From positions 20,947 to 84,946 of IMG/VR virus record IMGVR_UViG_3300033156_000150: a stretch of DNA of 64,000 nucleotides; one strand, 5' to 3'. How positions within the stretch are numbered: position 1 is the first letter of the stretch; every line of letters begins with the position of its first letter. Made by a program: the position numbers and the translations under genes. The DNA comes from a virus. The notes beneath the pieces were generated by a model. That model saw nothing but the letters and a program-made list of their open reading frames with translations, did no database searches and was not told the DNA's origin. Shown here one piece after another: positions 32,060-38,554 of the stretch.

Positions 32060-32827
32060 ATGCAAGAAAAGCCGAGAGTGTTTGTAGTCATTCCTGCTCG
32101 TTTGTCGAGCAGCCGTTTGCCAAACAAACCACTCCGCACTGTTTGCGGGTCCAAGACTTTGCTCGAGTACACGGCGGAGCAAGCTGCAAAAGCTGTTAGG
32201 TTGACCGAACCCCATGTTGAGTTTGGTGGCTTGTGGGTAGTGACTGAGGACGACGAGATTGTTGACTTGTGCAAGAGAAGAAACATTGACTGCATGCAAG
32301 TAAAAGGCGCTTGGTGTGGCATGGCTCGTGTTAGTTGCTTTGTTGATCGGTATCTGAAACGAAACGGAAACGTCCGTCCAAGCGATGTCATTATCGACTG
32401 GCAGGTGGATGAGCCGCACTTCACTAATGTTGAGGCTTTGGTGAAGTGTGCTCATTTGTGGCCGCGTGCGATAACAACAGCATATACGCCATGCGCAGGA
32501 CTGAGCTTAAACAACCCTAACGTCGTTAAGGTTGTGGTCGATCCTAGCTATGGTCATTGTTGCTGGTTCTCTAGGGTGCCTCCCGTTGGAATGTGGGTCT
32601 CTTCTGTGTGCCGACATCTTGGGATCTATGCAAGCACGATTATCGGCGCATGGGATGGAAGTAACTTCCTTCCTCATAGGATGTCACAGACCGAAAAACT
32701 TGAGCAACTCACGTGGCTGCTCAGGGGGTACAAGTTCTATGGTGTGTGGGAGGCCTGGAGGAAGGACTTGATTTCGGTGGACACTGAGGACGACCTGGAG
32801 GAATTGAAGAGGAACCTCCGAAACTGA
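32060..32827 (+). CDS. CMP-sugar synthetase (KdsB-like cytidylyltransferase)
   Basis: 255 residues. VFVVIPARLSSSRLPNKPL is the CTP-binding signature of the 3-deoxy-manno-octulosonate cytidylyltransferase group. IIDWQVDEPHFTNVEAL matches the metal-binding QGDEP block with W-Q-V-DEP; HLGIYAS and ISVDTEDDLEELK match later KdsB blocks. The enzyme couples an acidic sugar to CMP. The ATG at 32060 follows AAGGAG by 7 bases. Together with GT42-like proteins at 3830 and 27854 this indicates a CMP-sugar pathway. Exact sugar unknown; a SpsF-like role is the alternative. Confidence 0.7.
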   Translation: MQEKPRVFVVIPARLSSSRLPNKPLRTVCGSKTLLEYTAEQAAKAVRLTEPHVEFGGLWVVTEDDEIVDLCKRRNIDCMQVKGAWCGMARVSCFVDRYLKRNGNVRPSDVIIDWQVDEPHFTNVEALVKCAHLWPRAITTAYTPCAGLSLNNPNVVKVVVDPSYGHCCWFSRVPPVGMWVSSVCRHLGIYASTIIGAWDGSNFLPHRMSQTEKLEQLTWLLRGYKFYGVWEAWRKDLISVDTEDDLEELKRNLRN

Positions 32828-32842
32828 GTTGGGAGTCAGGCA

Positions 32843-33583
32843 ATGAAACCAATTAGGATCGTGTCCCATTGCTACGCTGACAAGTATGTTCACTTTGCTT
32901 GGGCATTGAAGTTGCAAGCGATGTCGCTACTTCAATTCCCATGCGAGTGCGAAGTGCGATGGACTGTTTGTTGGACGGAGTCCGACGAAAACACGAGCTG
33001 GGTAATGGATTGGGCTGCGGAACGGTTCAGGAAGCTGGACCGTCCTTTGTTTATCGATCACATACCTTTGCCGAAGGAATGGTTGTGGCGTCGTGCTATC
33101 GGTCGTCACCGAGCCACGCTGTTCGGTCGAGATGGGTTGTTGTGGTTTACTGACTGTGACTACCTTTTCGGCGAGGATTGTCTCAGTACCCTGGCACGCA
33201 TGGAGTGGCCGGAAGGCGCGTCCGTTGCTTTTCCGAGCAAGGTGCTTATAAGCGAAACGCATGAGCAAGGGGATCAGTTGCTTTGCCAGGCATGGCATGT
33301 TGATAAATTGCCATTAGACGAATTTACTTTTGTGCCTCACTACTACAGCAAGGCGATAGGCGGTGTGCAGATTGTCCGGGCTGAGGATGCATGGCACAGA
33401 GGTTATGTGGAGCAGGGCAAAGGAAAGTGGCACCGACCGGTCAAGCAACCGTTTCCCAACTTCCGCGACGACATAGTGTTCCGGCAGGAGTGGTCGAGGT
33501 ACGGGAGGATTGTGCCCATTACCTTGCCGAATCTGTATAGGGTGAGGCACACCAAAACGAGCTATCAGGAGGACAAGACATGA
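32843..33583 (+). CDS. GT-A-like glycosyltransferase (3 of 3)
   Basis: 246 residues. The metal-binding DxD is in LLWFTDCDYLFGEDCLSTL (~98-116); WRRAIGRHRATLFGRDG precedes it and YYSKAIGGVQIVRAEDA follows. The layout is that of a single-domain GT-A enzyme. It follows the CMP-sugar synthetase by 15 bases, and its stop overlaps the next start. Confidence 0.55.
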   Translation: MKPIRIVSHCYADKYVHFAWALKLQAMSLLQFPCECEVRWTVCWTESDENTSWVMDWAAERFRKLDRPLFIDHIPLPKEWLWRRAIGRHRATLFGRDGLLWFTDCDYLFGEDCLSTLARMEWPEGASVAFPSKVLISETHEQGDQLLCQAWHVDKLPLDEFTFVPHYYSKAIGGVQIVRAEDAWHRGYVEQGKGKWHRPVKQPFPNFRDDIVFRQEWSRYGRIVPITLPNLYRVRHTKTSYQEDKT

Positions 33584-33846
33584 GAGACGTAGTGCAGATG
33601 TGTAACGAGGCACGCAGGGAGGTTGAGGACGCATACAAAGGCTTGAAAAGGACGGAACTCTTTACCCTGTTCGGGCATACGAAGCCTGTCACGGAAGGCA
33701 GAACAAAGGAATACTACGAGGCGCTGGAGGCGCACCATACTCTACGAGGAGTTGGTTATGGCGTGCTGTCTGACATCATGAAGGGTATTGTGAGCCTCAT
33801 AGCAATAGTCGGCTGTGTAATGTTAGTGTGGAAGGCTCTCTTTTGA
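33580..33846 (+). CDS. Small protein with C-terminal membrane anchor
   Basis: 88 residues. A soluble helical N-terminus is followed by one hydrophobic segment near the end (IVSLIAIVGCVMLVWKALF). It could tether cassette enzymes to the membrane, but this is only suggested by position. Confidence 0.45.
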   Translation: MRDVVQMCNEARREVEDAYKGLKRTELFTLFGHTKPVTEGRTKEYYEALEAHHTLRGVGYGVLSDIMKGIVSLIAIVGCVMLVWKALF

Positions 33847-33854
33847 GGTATGCG

Positions 33855-34121
33855 ATGAACGAAGTGAAATGTGTTGGCGAACACATCAAGGAATGGTTGA
33901 TAGAGCTCGGCGCTGATGGTTTGTGTAACGGAATCGAGTCGTGTTCTTGCAGTCTCGACGATCTGTTCCTTCAGTATGGTTGTGCTCCAACCATTTGTTT
34001 TCCAGCTAGGAGAGTAAGATGTTCCTGTGGACGTGAGTTCTTCGTAACGATAGACTTGAGTGAGGGAACTTGTCCGAAATGTGGTAACAGGTGTGTCGTC
34101 AATAGCAGGAGCAAAGCGTGA
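33855..34121 (+). CDS. Small Cys-rich zinc-ribbon-like protein
   Basis: 88 residues from the ATG at 33855. The C-terminus has a zinc ribbon (CSCGREFFV ... CPKCGNRC), and further Cys residues lie in ESCSCSLDDLFLQYGC. Function unknown. The gene ends 10 bases before the tRNA-like element. Confidence 0.45.
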   Translation: MNEVKCVGEHIKEWLIELGADGLCNGIESCSCSLDDLFLQYGCAPTICFPARRVRCSCGREFFVTIDLSEGTCPKCGNRCVVNSRSKA

Positions 34122-34130
34122 AGAGATTAA

Positions 34131-34269
34131 GCACCGGCGGCGTGGTGGGAACACGCAACCTTGCGCGTCCGCAAAGTAGCTTGGTGAGGCAGGCGAACTG
34201 CGGAAGAAGGTGACTGGTGGCTGCTTGGCGCTTAAGGCCAGTCAACCGGGTTCGAATCCCGGCCGGGGC
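34131..34269 (+). ncRNA. tRNA-like RNA with oversized anticodon region (copy 1)
   Basis: A 139-base element with tRNA-style ends. Acceptor arms GCACCGG and CCGGGGC pair with one mismatch. The D-like arm is GCGTG-GTGGGAA-CACGC (34140-34156). A long variable arm pairs GACTGG with CCAGTC (34212-34243). The T arm CCGGG-TTCGAAT-CCCGG (34246-34262) is a perfect consensus. Between D and variable arms, ACCTT (34158) pairs with AAGGT (34207) around 44 bases that contain a further CCGCA/TGCGG stem, so there is no normal 7-base anticodon loop. A second copy at 61453 has identical D and T arms. No CCA is encoded. Confidence 0.55.
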
Positions 34270-34310
34270 TTTGTGGTGTTCAATAAGCTCTTGCGTATGG
34301 GAGGAAAAAC

Positions 34311-34610
34311 ATGAATTCAAGCGAAGAAACGGAAGCAAGCAAAACTGGTGTACCAGCACGCGAAATCTGTAAGGCGTGCTACGAGGTCATCCGGGTGGGA
34401 TTCACGGTCCCAGATGATCTGTGGTCCGCAGCAGTACCCGAACATCTCCGTCAGTCAACCTTGTGCCTGAACTGCTTCACCCGTCTGGCCGATGAACACA
34501 TGTTGGCCTGGGACAAATCAATTGAGTTTTGGCCGGTGTCACTTCGGACTCATCTGCGCCAGGAGATGCCTTCCTGTACGGCAGGGCGGGCAGGAATAGA
34601 GAGTGGATAA
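34311..34610 (+). CDS. Small zinc-finger-like protein
   Basis: 99 residues with two CxxC pairs (CKACYEVI and CLNCFTRL) about 33 residues apart and a C-terminal EFWPVSLRTHLRQ. The GGGAGGA site precedes the ATG. Small proteins with this layout are frequent in phages. Function unknown. Confidence 0.5.
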   Translation: MNSSEETEASKTGVPAREICKACYEVIRVGFTVPDDLWSAAVPEHLRQSTLCLNCFTRLADEHMLAWDKSIEFWPVSLRTHLRQEMPSCTAGRAGIESG

Positions 34611-34627
34611 CAGAGGGAGGTTAACCC

Positions 34628-35350
34628 ATGGCTCGCTTTTTGAAGGACAAGGGTCTGTTGATCCAGCATATCCCACGTTGCGGTGGGACATGGGTGCAGA
34701 AGGCTTTGGAGATATTGTCTATGTATGGGGTCCGAACCAGCAAGTGGATCAGCAAGCAGCCAACACACATTCCAAAGAAGCATGCTTTGTTGTCCCACTA
34801 CTATCGTAACAGTATGCCTAACGTCAAAGCGATCGCTGTGTTCGTTCGCCATCCTATTGGCTTCTACGAGTCAAATTGGCGGTGGATTCAACGATGCACA
34901 CTGAGACACCAAAAGATGTTGGCGTTACAAGGAGGCCGTCCATGGACATGGCATCCACAGGCACCAGCGGCAAGACGATTGCTTGAGCTGCCAAAAGACG
35001 CTACGTTCAATGATTGGGTGTTCCTGATGTTAGAGAAGGAGCCGATGTGGTACACTCGCTTGGTGGATCTTTACGTTGGTCCTCGGGGTGGGGAGTTTTG
35101 TCAATACATTGGGCATACCGAATCGTTGTTGAATGACTTTATATCCCTAATGCGAAGTGTCGGGTACGGTGACATTATAGAACAAGCAATCGATCAGCTA
35201 AAACGTCTCGGCCGGGTTAATGCCGCTCCCGTTGGCGGTGTCAGTTGGGACGATGACCTATTACGTCGGGTGTGCGAATCAGAAAAAGACGTGATTGACA
35301 GATTCTATGCGCAAGTGCAACATGCCCGGAAAGAGGAGGTGGCGCGATGA
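34628..35350 (+). CDS. Sulfotransferase-like protein
   Basis: 240 residues. LIQHIPRCGGTWVQKALE (~11-28) fits the 5'-phosphosulfate loop of carbohydrate sulfotransferases (HIPKTGGTS type), and AVFVRHPIGFYESNWRWIQR (~74-93) fits the 3'-phosphate-binding segment. These enzymes move sulfate from PAPS to hydroxyl groups of glycans. It lies at the end of the glycan cassette, after the tRNA-like element. PAPS would have to come from the host. The sister protein at 31475 lacks the first motif. Confidence 0.6.
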   Translation: MARFLKDKGLLIQHIPRCGGTWVQKALEILSMYGVRTSKWISKQPTHIPKKHALLSHYYRNSMPNVKAIAVFVRHPIGFYESNWRWIQRCTLRHQKMLALQGGRPWTWHPQAPAARRLLELPKDATFNDWVFLMLEKEPMWYTRLVDLYVGPRGGEFCQYIGHTESLLNDFISLMRSVGYGDIIEQAIDQLKRLGRVNAAPVGGVSWDDDLLRRVCESEKDVIDRFYAQVQHARKEEVAR

Positions 35351-35553
35351 TGATAGTTGGCGAGCGGATAAAGCAGCTCAGGCAAGAGCGGGGATTGACC
35401 CAATTGGACCTGGCTGAAAGACTAGGTGTTGCCCAGCCAGTTGTCTGCCGGTTTGAGCGCGGACATGACATGCGACTTAGCACGTTACAACGGATAGCGG
35501 AGGCCCTGGGAGTTTCCATGGTGGACCTCCTGGACGAACGTAAGTCTAAGTAA
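35347..35553 (+). CDS. XRE-family HTH regulator
   Basis: 68 residues, a single Cro/CI-type helix-turn-helix: IKQLRQERGLTQLDLAERLG, VAQPVVCRFERG, LSTLQRIAEALGVSMVDLL. It overlaps the sulfotransferase-like gene by 4 bases. Directly downstream lie two inverted repeats and a strong promoter, so it may repress the early-type operon at 35672 and possibly the similar promoter at 62713. The lack of an effector domain suggests a simple dimeric repressor. Confidence 0.7.
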   Translation: MMIVGERIKQLRQERGLTQLDLAERLGVAQPVVCRFERGHDMRLSTLQRIAEALGVSMVDLLDERKSK

Positions 35554-35568
35554 CGTAAGGACTTACGT
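35538..35568. promoter_or_regulatory. Inverted repeat with three ACGTAAG half-sites
   Basis: ACGTAAGTC (35538-35546) and GACTTACGT (35560-35568) are perfect 9-base arms; a further ACGTAAG occurs between them at about 35553. The repeat straddles the stop codon of the XRE gene. It may be an operator for that regulator or an RNA stem that ends the upstream transcript; no T-tract follows. Confidence 0.5.
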
Positions 35569-35569
35569 A

Positions 35570-35592
35570 AAATCCTGGAAATTCCAGGATTT
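35570..35592. promoter_or_regulatory. Operator-like perfect palindrome
   Basis: Arms AAATCCTGGAA (35570-35580) and TTCCAGGATTT (35582-35592) surround a single base. The right arm ends 4 bases before the -35 box at 35597. The same 11-base right arm occurs upstream of the promoter at 62713, and TTCCAGGAT occurs inside the promoter at 61309. This is best explained as a repressor or activator site. Confidence 0.65.
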
Positions 35593-35596
35593 CGGG

Positions 35597-35624
35597 TTGA
35601 CGGGTATAGCGTGCATGCTATAAT
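35597..35624 (+). promoter_or_regulatory. Strong sigma70-like promoter (early-type operon)
   Basis: TTGACG (35597-35602) and TATAAT (35619-35624) are 16 bases apart. The spacer contains GCATGC directly before TATAAT. The promoter at 62713 has nearly the same spacer and -10. It would drive the small genes from 35672 onward. Confidence 0.75.
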
Positions 35625-35671
35625 AGCTAATGGAGGGAGGAGAAAAAGCCTAGGAGTAAAGGAGAGACGCC

Positions 35672-35791
35672 ATGTTTTGGACGCTGGAAAGTGCAAAGCG
35701 ATATGCAGCCCAGCTACGGTTGCAAGGAGAGCCGGTCCGGATCTATGAAGTGCCGGGCCGCATCTGGGGAGTCTGGTACGTTGTGGAGTAA
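35672..35791 (+). CDS. 39-residue hypothetical protein
   Basis: MFWTLESAKRYAAQLRLQGE begins a 39-residue product ending in VWYVVE. The AAAGGAGAG site precedes the ATG at the right distance, and it is the first gene after the strong promoter. Amphipathic N-terminal helix and a beta C-terminus. Such tiny first genes are often host-takeover proteins. Confidence 0.5.
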   Translation: MFWTLESAKRYAAQLRLQGEPVRIYEVPGRIWGVWYVVE

Positions 35792-35801
35792 GGAGATTGC
35801 A

Positions 35802-36005
35802 ATGGTACGCTACAGACCTTTCAAGGTGTACCCCGTTCCTCCCGACGCATACATGGTGGCCGAGCGAAACGGGGACGAGCTTCGTCTGCTCGGCTGGTCC
35901 TGGGAACTGGACGGGGCAATTGAGATTGCAAGACGACATGGCTTCGGTGCTCGAATCTTCCAACAAGTCGGCGGAGACTTGCGGGAGGTGTCCTGGACCT
36001 TTTAG
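35802..36005 (+). CDS. 67-residue hypothetical protein
   Basis: Starts MVRYRPFKVYPVPPDAYMVA with an AAGGAG site overlapping the end of the previous gene. A compact alpha/beta pattern with LGWSWELDGAIEIARRHGF. It is a member of the small-gene run driven from 35597. Function unknown. Confidence 0.5.
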   Translation: MVRYRPFKVYPVPPDAYMVAERNGDELRLLGWSWELDGAIEIARRHGFGARIFQQVGGDLREVSWTF

Positions 36006-36021
36006 CAGGAGGATGAATCAC

Positions 36022-36252
36022 ATGCCGAACGTCAAAGCGATCCTGGGGCGTGCCCTGTCCTTACGGCCGCGCGTGCCGGCCGACGAGCTGCGCAGGGCAA
36101 TCCAGCGGGCCGTTGAGCGCGGCCAGCCCCTGTACTTGGAAACGGGATTCTGTGGAGGAGCTGGGCGTTGCGTGTCCCCCATCGATGAGGAGGACCAGGC
36201 AGAAATGGAGCGGCTTACAGCCAGCTCCACCCGCTGGTATCGACTGTTGTAA
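36022..36252 (+). CDS. 76-residue hypothetical protein
   Basis: From the ATG at 36022, nine bases after AGGAGG; the ATG at 36013 is too close to that site. The helical N-terminus (MPNVKAILGRALSLRPRVPA) is basic. An internal GFCGGAGRC segment carries two Cys. Function unknown. Confidence 0.45.
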   Translation: MPNVKAILGRALSLRPRVPADELRRAIQRAVERGQPLYLETGFCGGAGRCVSPIDEEDQAEMERLTASSTRWYRLL

Positions 36253-36329
36253 CACACCAACCCGCCCGGGAGGGAACTTGCCCCCTGGCTGGTGCCCGGG
36301 AACCAGCCCAGTCAAAGAGGAGGAAGGAA

Positions 36330-36779
36330 ATGACCAAGTCCAAGTACATTGTCCAGGAGCACGTCGGGGGACGGATTGGGGAGAGAAAAAGTCCCCGGAC
36401 AAGGAAGTACAACACGGAGGAGGAAGCACTGCTGGCAATGGCGAAAGCCAAAGCCGCAGGAAACGTCGTAACGTGCACTGTGCAACATTGCACGGTGCGA
36501 GCAAAGGCAGAGTTCGCTGGTGTGCCGCTGTGCGGGCGGCACTACAAGCGAGCCGAACTGGTGGAAAGTGATGTGACTGTGGTTCATGGAACCACGGGGC
36601 AGGAGCTGGAAGTGTGGCGCGGCCCAGTAGTAACGCTGCGGCCGACGGTCAGCCAGTGGCGGAACGCTCCGGCAAGCGTCCGACACAAGCAAGGGGCTTT
36701 GCACCCAGTGACCAACGAGCTCACCCGTCACGCCGTTACGGTGGACGGTTTTTGGGTTCGATGGTGGGAGAAGCTGTGA
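36330..36779 (+). CDS. Hypothetical protein with Cys/His motif
   Basis: 149 residues. CTVQHCTVRAKAEFAGVPLC followed by GRHY suggests a small metal-binding unit (~49-73). Basic N-terminus. Preceded by a GC-rich stretch with GGCTGGT/ACCAGCC arms (about 36281-36307) and an AGGAGGAAGG ribosome site. No family recognised. Confidence 0.45.
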   Translation: MTKSKYIVQEHVGGRIGERKSPRTRKYNTEEEALLAMAKAKAAGNVVTCTVQHCTVRAKAEFAGVPLCGRHYKRAELVESDVTVVHGTTGQELEVWRGPVVTLRPTVSQWRNAPASVRHKQGALHPVTNELTRHAVTVDGFWVRWWEKL

Positions 36780-36825
36780 ATCCAAACGTGGAAGAGAAGT
36801 GACACTGTTACGAAAGGAGAAGTCC

Positions 36826-37830
36826 ATGGGACACGAAATTACTGTCAGAGAGGACGGCCGAGCGGAGGCCGCGTTTGCGCTGCGGCCTGCGTGGCACGGC
36901 TTGGGAGTGGTCTTGGACCACCCCATGACGAGCGCTGAAGCACTGGAGGCAGCCGGGTTGAACTGGCGAGTCGAGCAAGTGCCAGTGGCAGCGAAGTATG
37001 CTTCGCACTACGAGGACATCCGCGGTGTGTACGCCAACGTGCGATCCGACACGCATGCCGTGCTGGGCATTGTGTCGGGCCGCTACAAGGTGGTTCAGAA
37101 CGACGAGGCGTTTGCGTTCCTGGACCGCCTGATTGAGGATCATCAAATGGAGTACGAGAGCGCGTTCTCGCTCCGAGGCGGCAAGCAAGTCGTGCTGCTG
37201 GCGCGGCTTCCCAAATCCGACCAGATTGTGAGCGGCGACGAAGTGCTGCGATACGTGCTGTTGTCGCTGGCACATGATGGTGAGGGATCTATCCGTTTTG
37301 GACCAACGTCGGTGCGGGTTGTGTGCGCAAACACGTTCGCGCTGGCGTCGAAGAGCAAGGAGGTCAAGTCGCTCTCAATCCGGCACAGTGGCGACATTGA
37401 TGCCAAGCTGCAACAGGCCCGCGACATCCTCCGACAGGTGAATGATCAGTTCGACAAGTATGCCGAAGTCGGCAGGGAGCTGGCAAAGGTGCGTCTCTCA
37501 GCGGGTGACTGGTTCCGCTTGTTGGACGTGCTGTGCCCGCTGCTCGACGAAGCTGACCCGGATTACACGGAGCGTCGGCAAAATCAGTTGATCAAAACCC
37601 GGCGAGGCATCACGCAGGCTTTCCACAATTGGACCCAAGCGTCCGCTCCCCGGTCGGCATGGGCCGCCTTCAACGCGGTAACTGAGTTTATTGACCACCT
37701 GCCGCGCCGTGGAGCTACGTACCGCCAAAAGGCCGAAGCCCGATTCAACGTGTGCTTGTTCGGCCCAGGGCGGGATATGAAGCAGCGAGCGTTCGAGGCA
37801 GTGTGCAGAATCGCCGGAGTTGCGGTGTGA
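36826..37830 (+). CDS. DUF932 family protein
   Basis: 334 residues. The N-terminal PAWHGLGVVLDHPMTSAEAL block, the YKVVQNDEAFAFLDRLIED segment and VRVVCANTFALA match the DUF932/phage-plasmid TIGR03299 family, common on phages and plasmids and of unknown biochemical role. The ATG at 36826 follows AAAGGAG by 9 bases. It belongs to the early-type region. Confidence 0.75.
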   Translation: MGHEITVREDGRAEAAFALRPAWHGLGVVLDHPMTSAEALEAAGLNWRVEQVPVAAKYASHYEDIRGVYANVRSDTHAVLGIVSGRYKVVQNDEAFAFLDRLIEDHQMEYESAFSLRGGKQVVLLARLPKSDQIVSGDEVLRYVLLSLAHDGEGSIRFGPTSVRVVCANTFALASKSKEVKSLSIRHSGDIDAKLQQARDILRQVNDQFDKYAEVGRELAKVRLSAGDWFRLLDVLCPLLDEADPDYTERRQNQLIKTRRGITQAFHNWTQASAPRSAWAAFNAVTEFIDHLPRRGATYRQKAEARFNVCLFGPGRDMKQRAFEAVCRIAGVAV

Positions 37831-37840
37831 GGCATGGGTG

Positions 37841-37870
37841 GGCTGCGCCGGGTACTGGCTCGGCGCAGCC
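37841..37870 (+). other. Strong intergenic hairpin
   Basis: GGCTGCGCCG (37841-37850) and CGGCGCAGCC (37861-37870) form a perfect 10-bp stem with a 10-base loop. There is no T-tract, so it is more likely an mRNA processing or stability element than an intrinsic terminator. It lies between the DUF932 gene and the sigma-like gene. Confidence 0.55.
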
Positions 37871-37895
37871 ACACTTCAAGCAAAGGAGACAAGAC

Positions 37896-38363
37896 ATGTC
37901 TGTTATGTCATACGAGCAAGTTGAACCTCTGCTCAACAAGAAGGCATGGGAGTTTAGTCTTGCCCATGCGATTGACTGGGAGGAGTGCAAGTCAGCGGCC
38001 AATGAGGGATACGTTGTTGCAGTAAGGACCTATGACGAAACTCGTGCTTCCTTCACCACACACCTCTACTGGAAGGTGCGGGGAGCGCTCACCAGGTTGC
38101 TTGAGCGTGCTAGGCACGATAAGCGAGTTGTCCTGTGCGATCTGTCGCACGTTGCGGAAGCCCCTCCACTACGGCTCTTATCCGAGGACGCTTCCGCGAT
38201 TGTACGGATGGTTGCAGAGTCCCCGGCGGAGCTCAAGCGAGCTCTACGAAGGGGAGGACGCGAAGGGGCAAAGCGCTGGCTAGCAAAGCGTGCAAAGAAG
38301 AAAGGTATGAGCTTGGCACAAGTGATTTCTGCGTTTGACGAGTTCACCGATTTGTTCAATTGA
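37896..38363 (+). CDS. Sigma-70 region-2-like protein
   Basis: 155 residues. The segment IDWEECKSAANEGYVVAVRTYDETRASFTTHLYWKVRGALTRLL follows the pattern of sigma70 region 2 (the DLxxEG...AvrtYDp...FsTYLyw...R sequence). The C-terminal part has a basic RRGGREGAKRWLAKRAKKKG helix but no clear region 4. Small phage sigma-like proteins can redirect host RNA polymerase. It may be the switch from early to late promoters, or a diverged DNA-binding protein. Confidence 0.55.
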   Translation: MSVMSYEQVEPLLNKKAWEFSLAHAIDWEECKSAANEGYVVAVRTYDETRASFTTHLYWKVRGALTRLLERARHDKRVVLCDLSHVAEAPPLRLLSEDASAIVRMVAESPAELKRALRRGGREGAKRWLAKRAKKKGMSLAQVISAFDEFTDLFN

Positions 38364-38374
38364 GGAGCGTAGTC

Positions 38375-38554
38375 ATGCGGATTGCGCTGAAGGTGAAAAA
38401 GATTGGCAAAAAGTGGTGGATCGTCGGGGATGAGGACTATGGGGCCTATGGCCCTTATGATACAAAGCATGAGGCGGAGAGCGACAGGAGGGGAGTCCTG
38501 CGCTGCTTACGGGAAATGGAAGAAGATGAACGGAAGGAAAAACACACTCATTGA
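38375..38554 (+). CDS. Small hypothetical protein
   Basis: 59 residues, MRIALKVKKIGKKWWIVGDE onward, with a beta-hairpin-like N-terminus and a charged C-terminal helix. It overlaps the start of the helicase gene by 29 bases. Function unknown. Confidence 0.45.
   Translation: MRIALKVKKIGKKWWIVGDEDYGAYGPYDTKHEAESDRRGVLRCLREMEEDERKEKHTH

Noticed and set aside
34131-34269. Normal tRNA or tRNA with a group I intron
   Set aside because: No 7-base anticodon loop is visible, and the 44-base insert is far too short for a group I intron.
35241-35966. Minus-strand frame of 241 residues
   Set aside because: It crosses the XRE gene, operator, promoter and early-type genes of the + strand and has no motif of its own.
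36281-36307. Terminator at GGCTGGT/ACCAGCC
   Set aside because: The stem is only 7 bp, no T-tract follows, and a ribosome site for the next gene comes directly after it.
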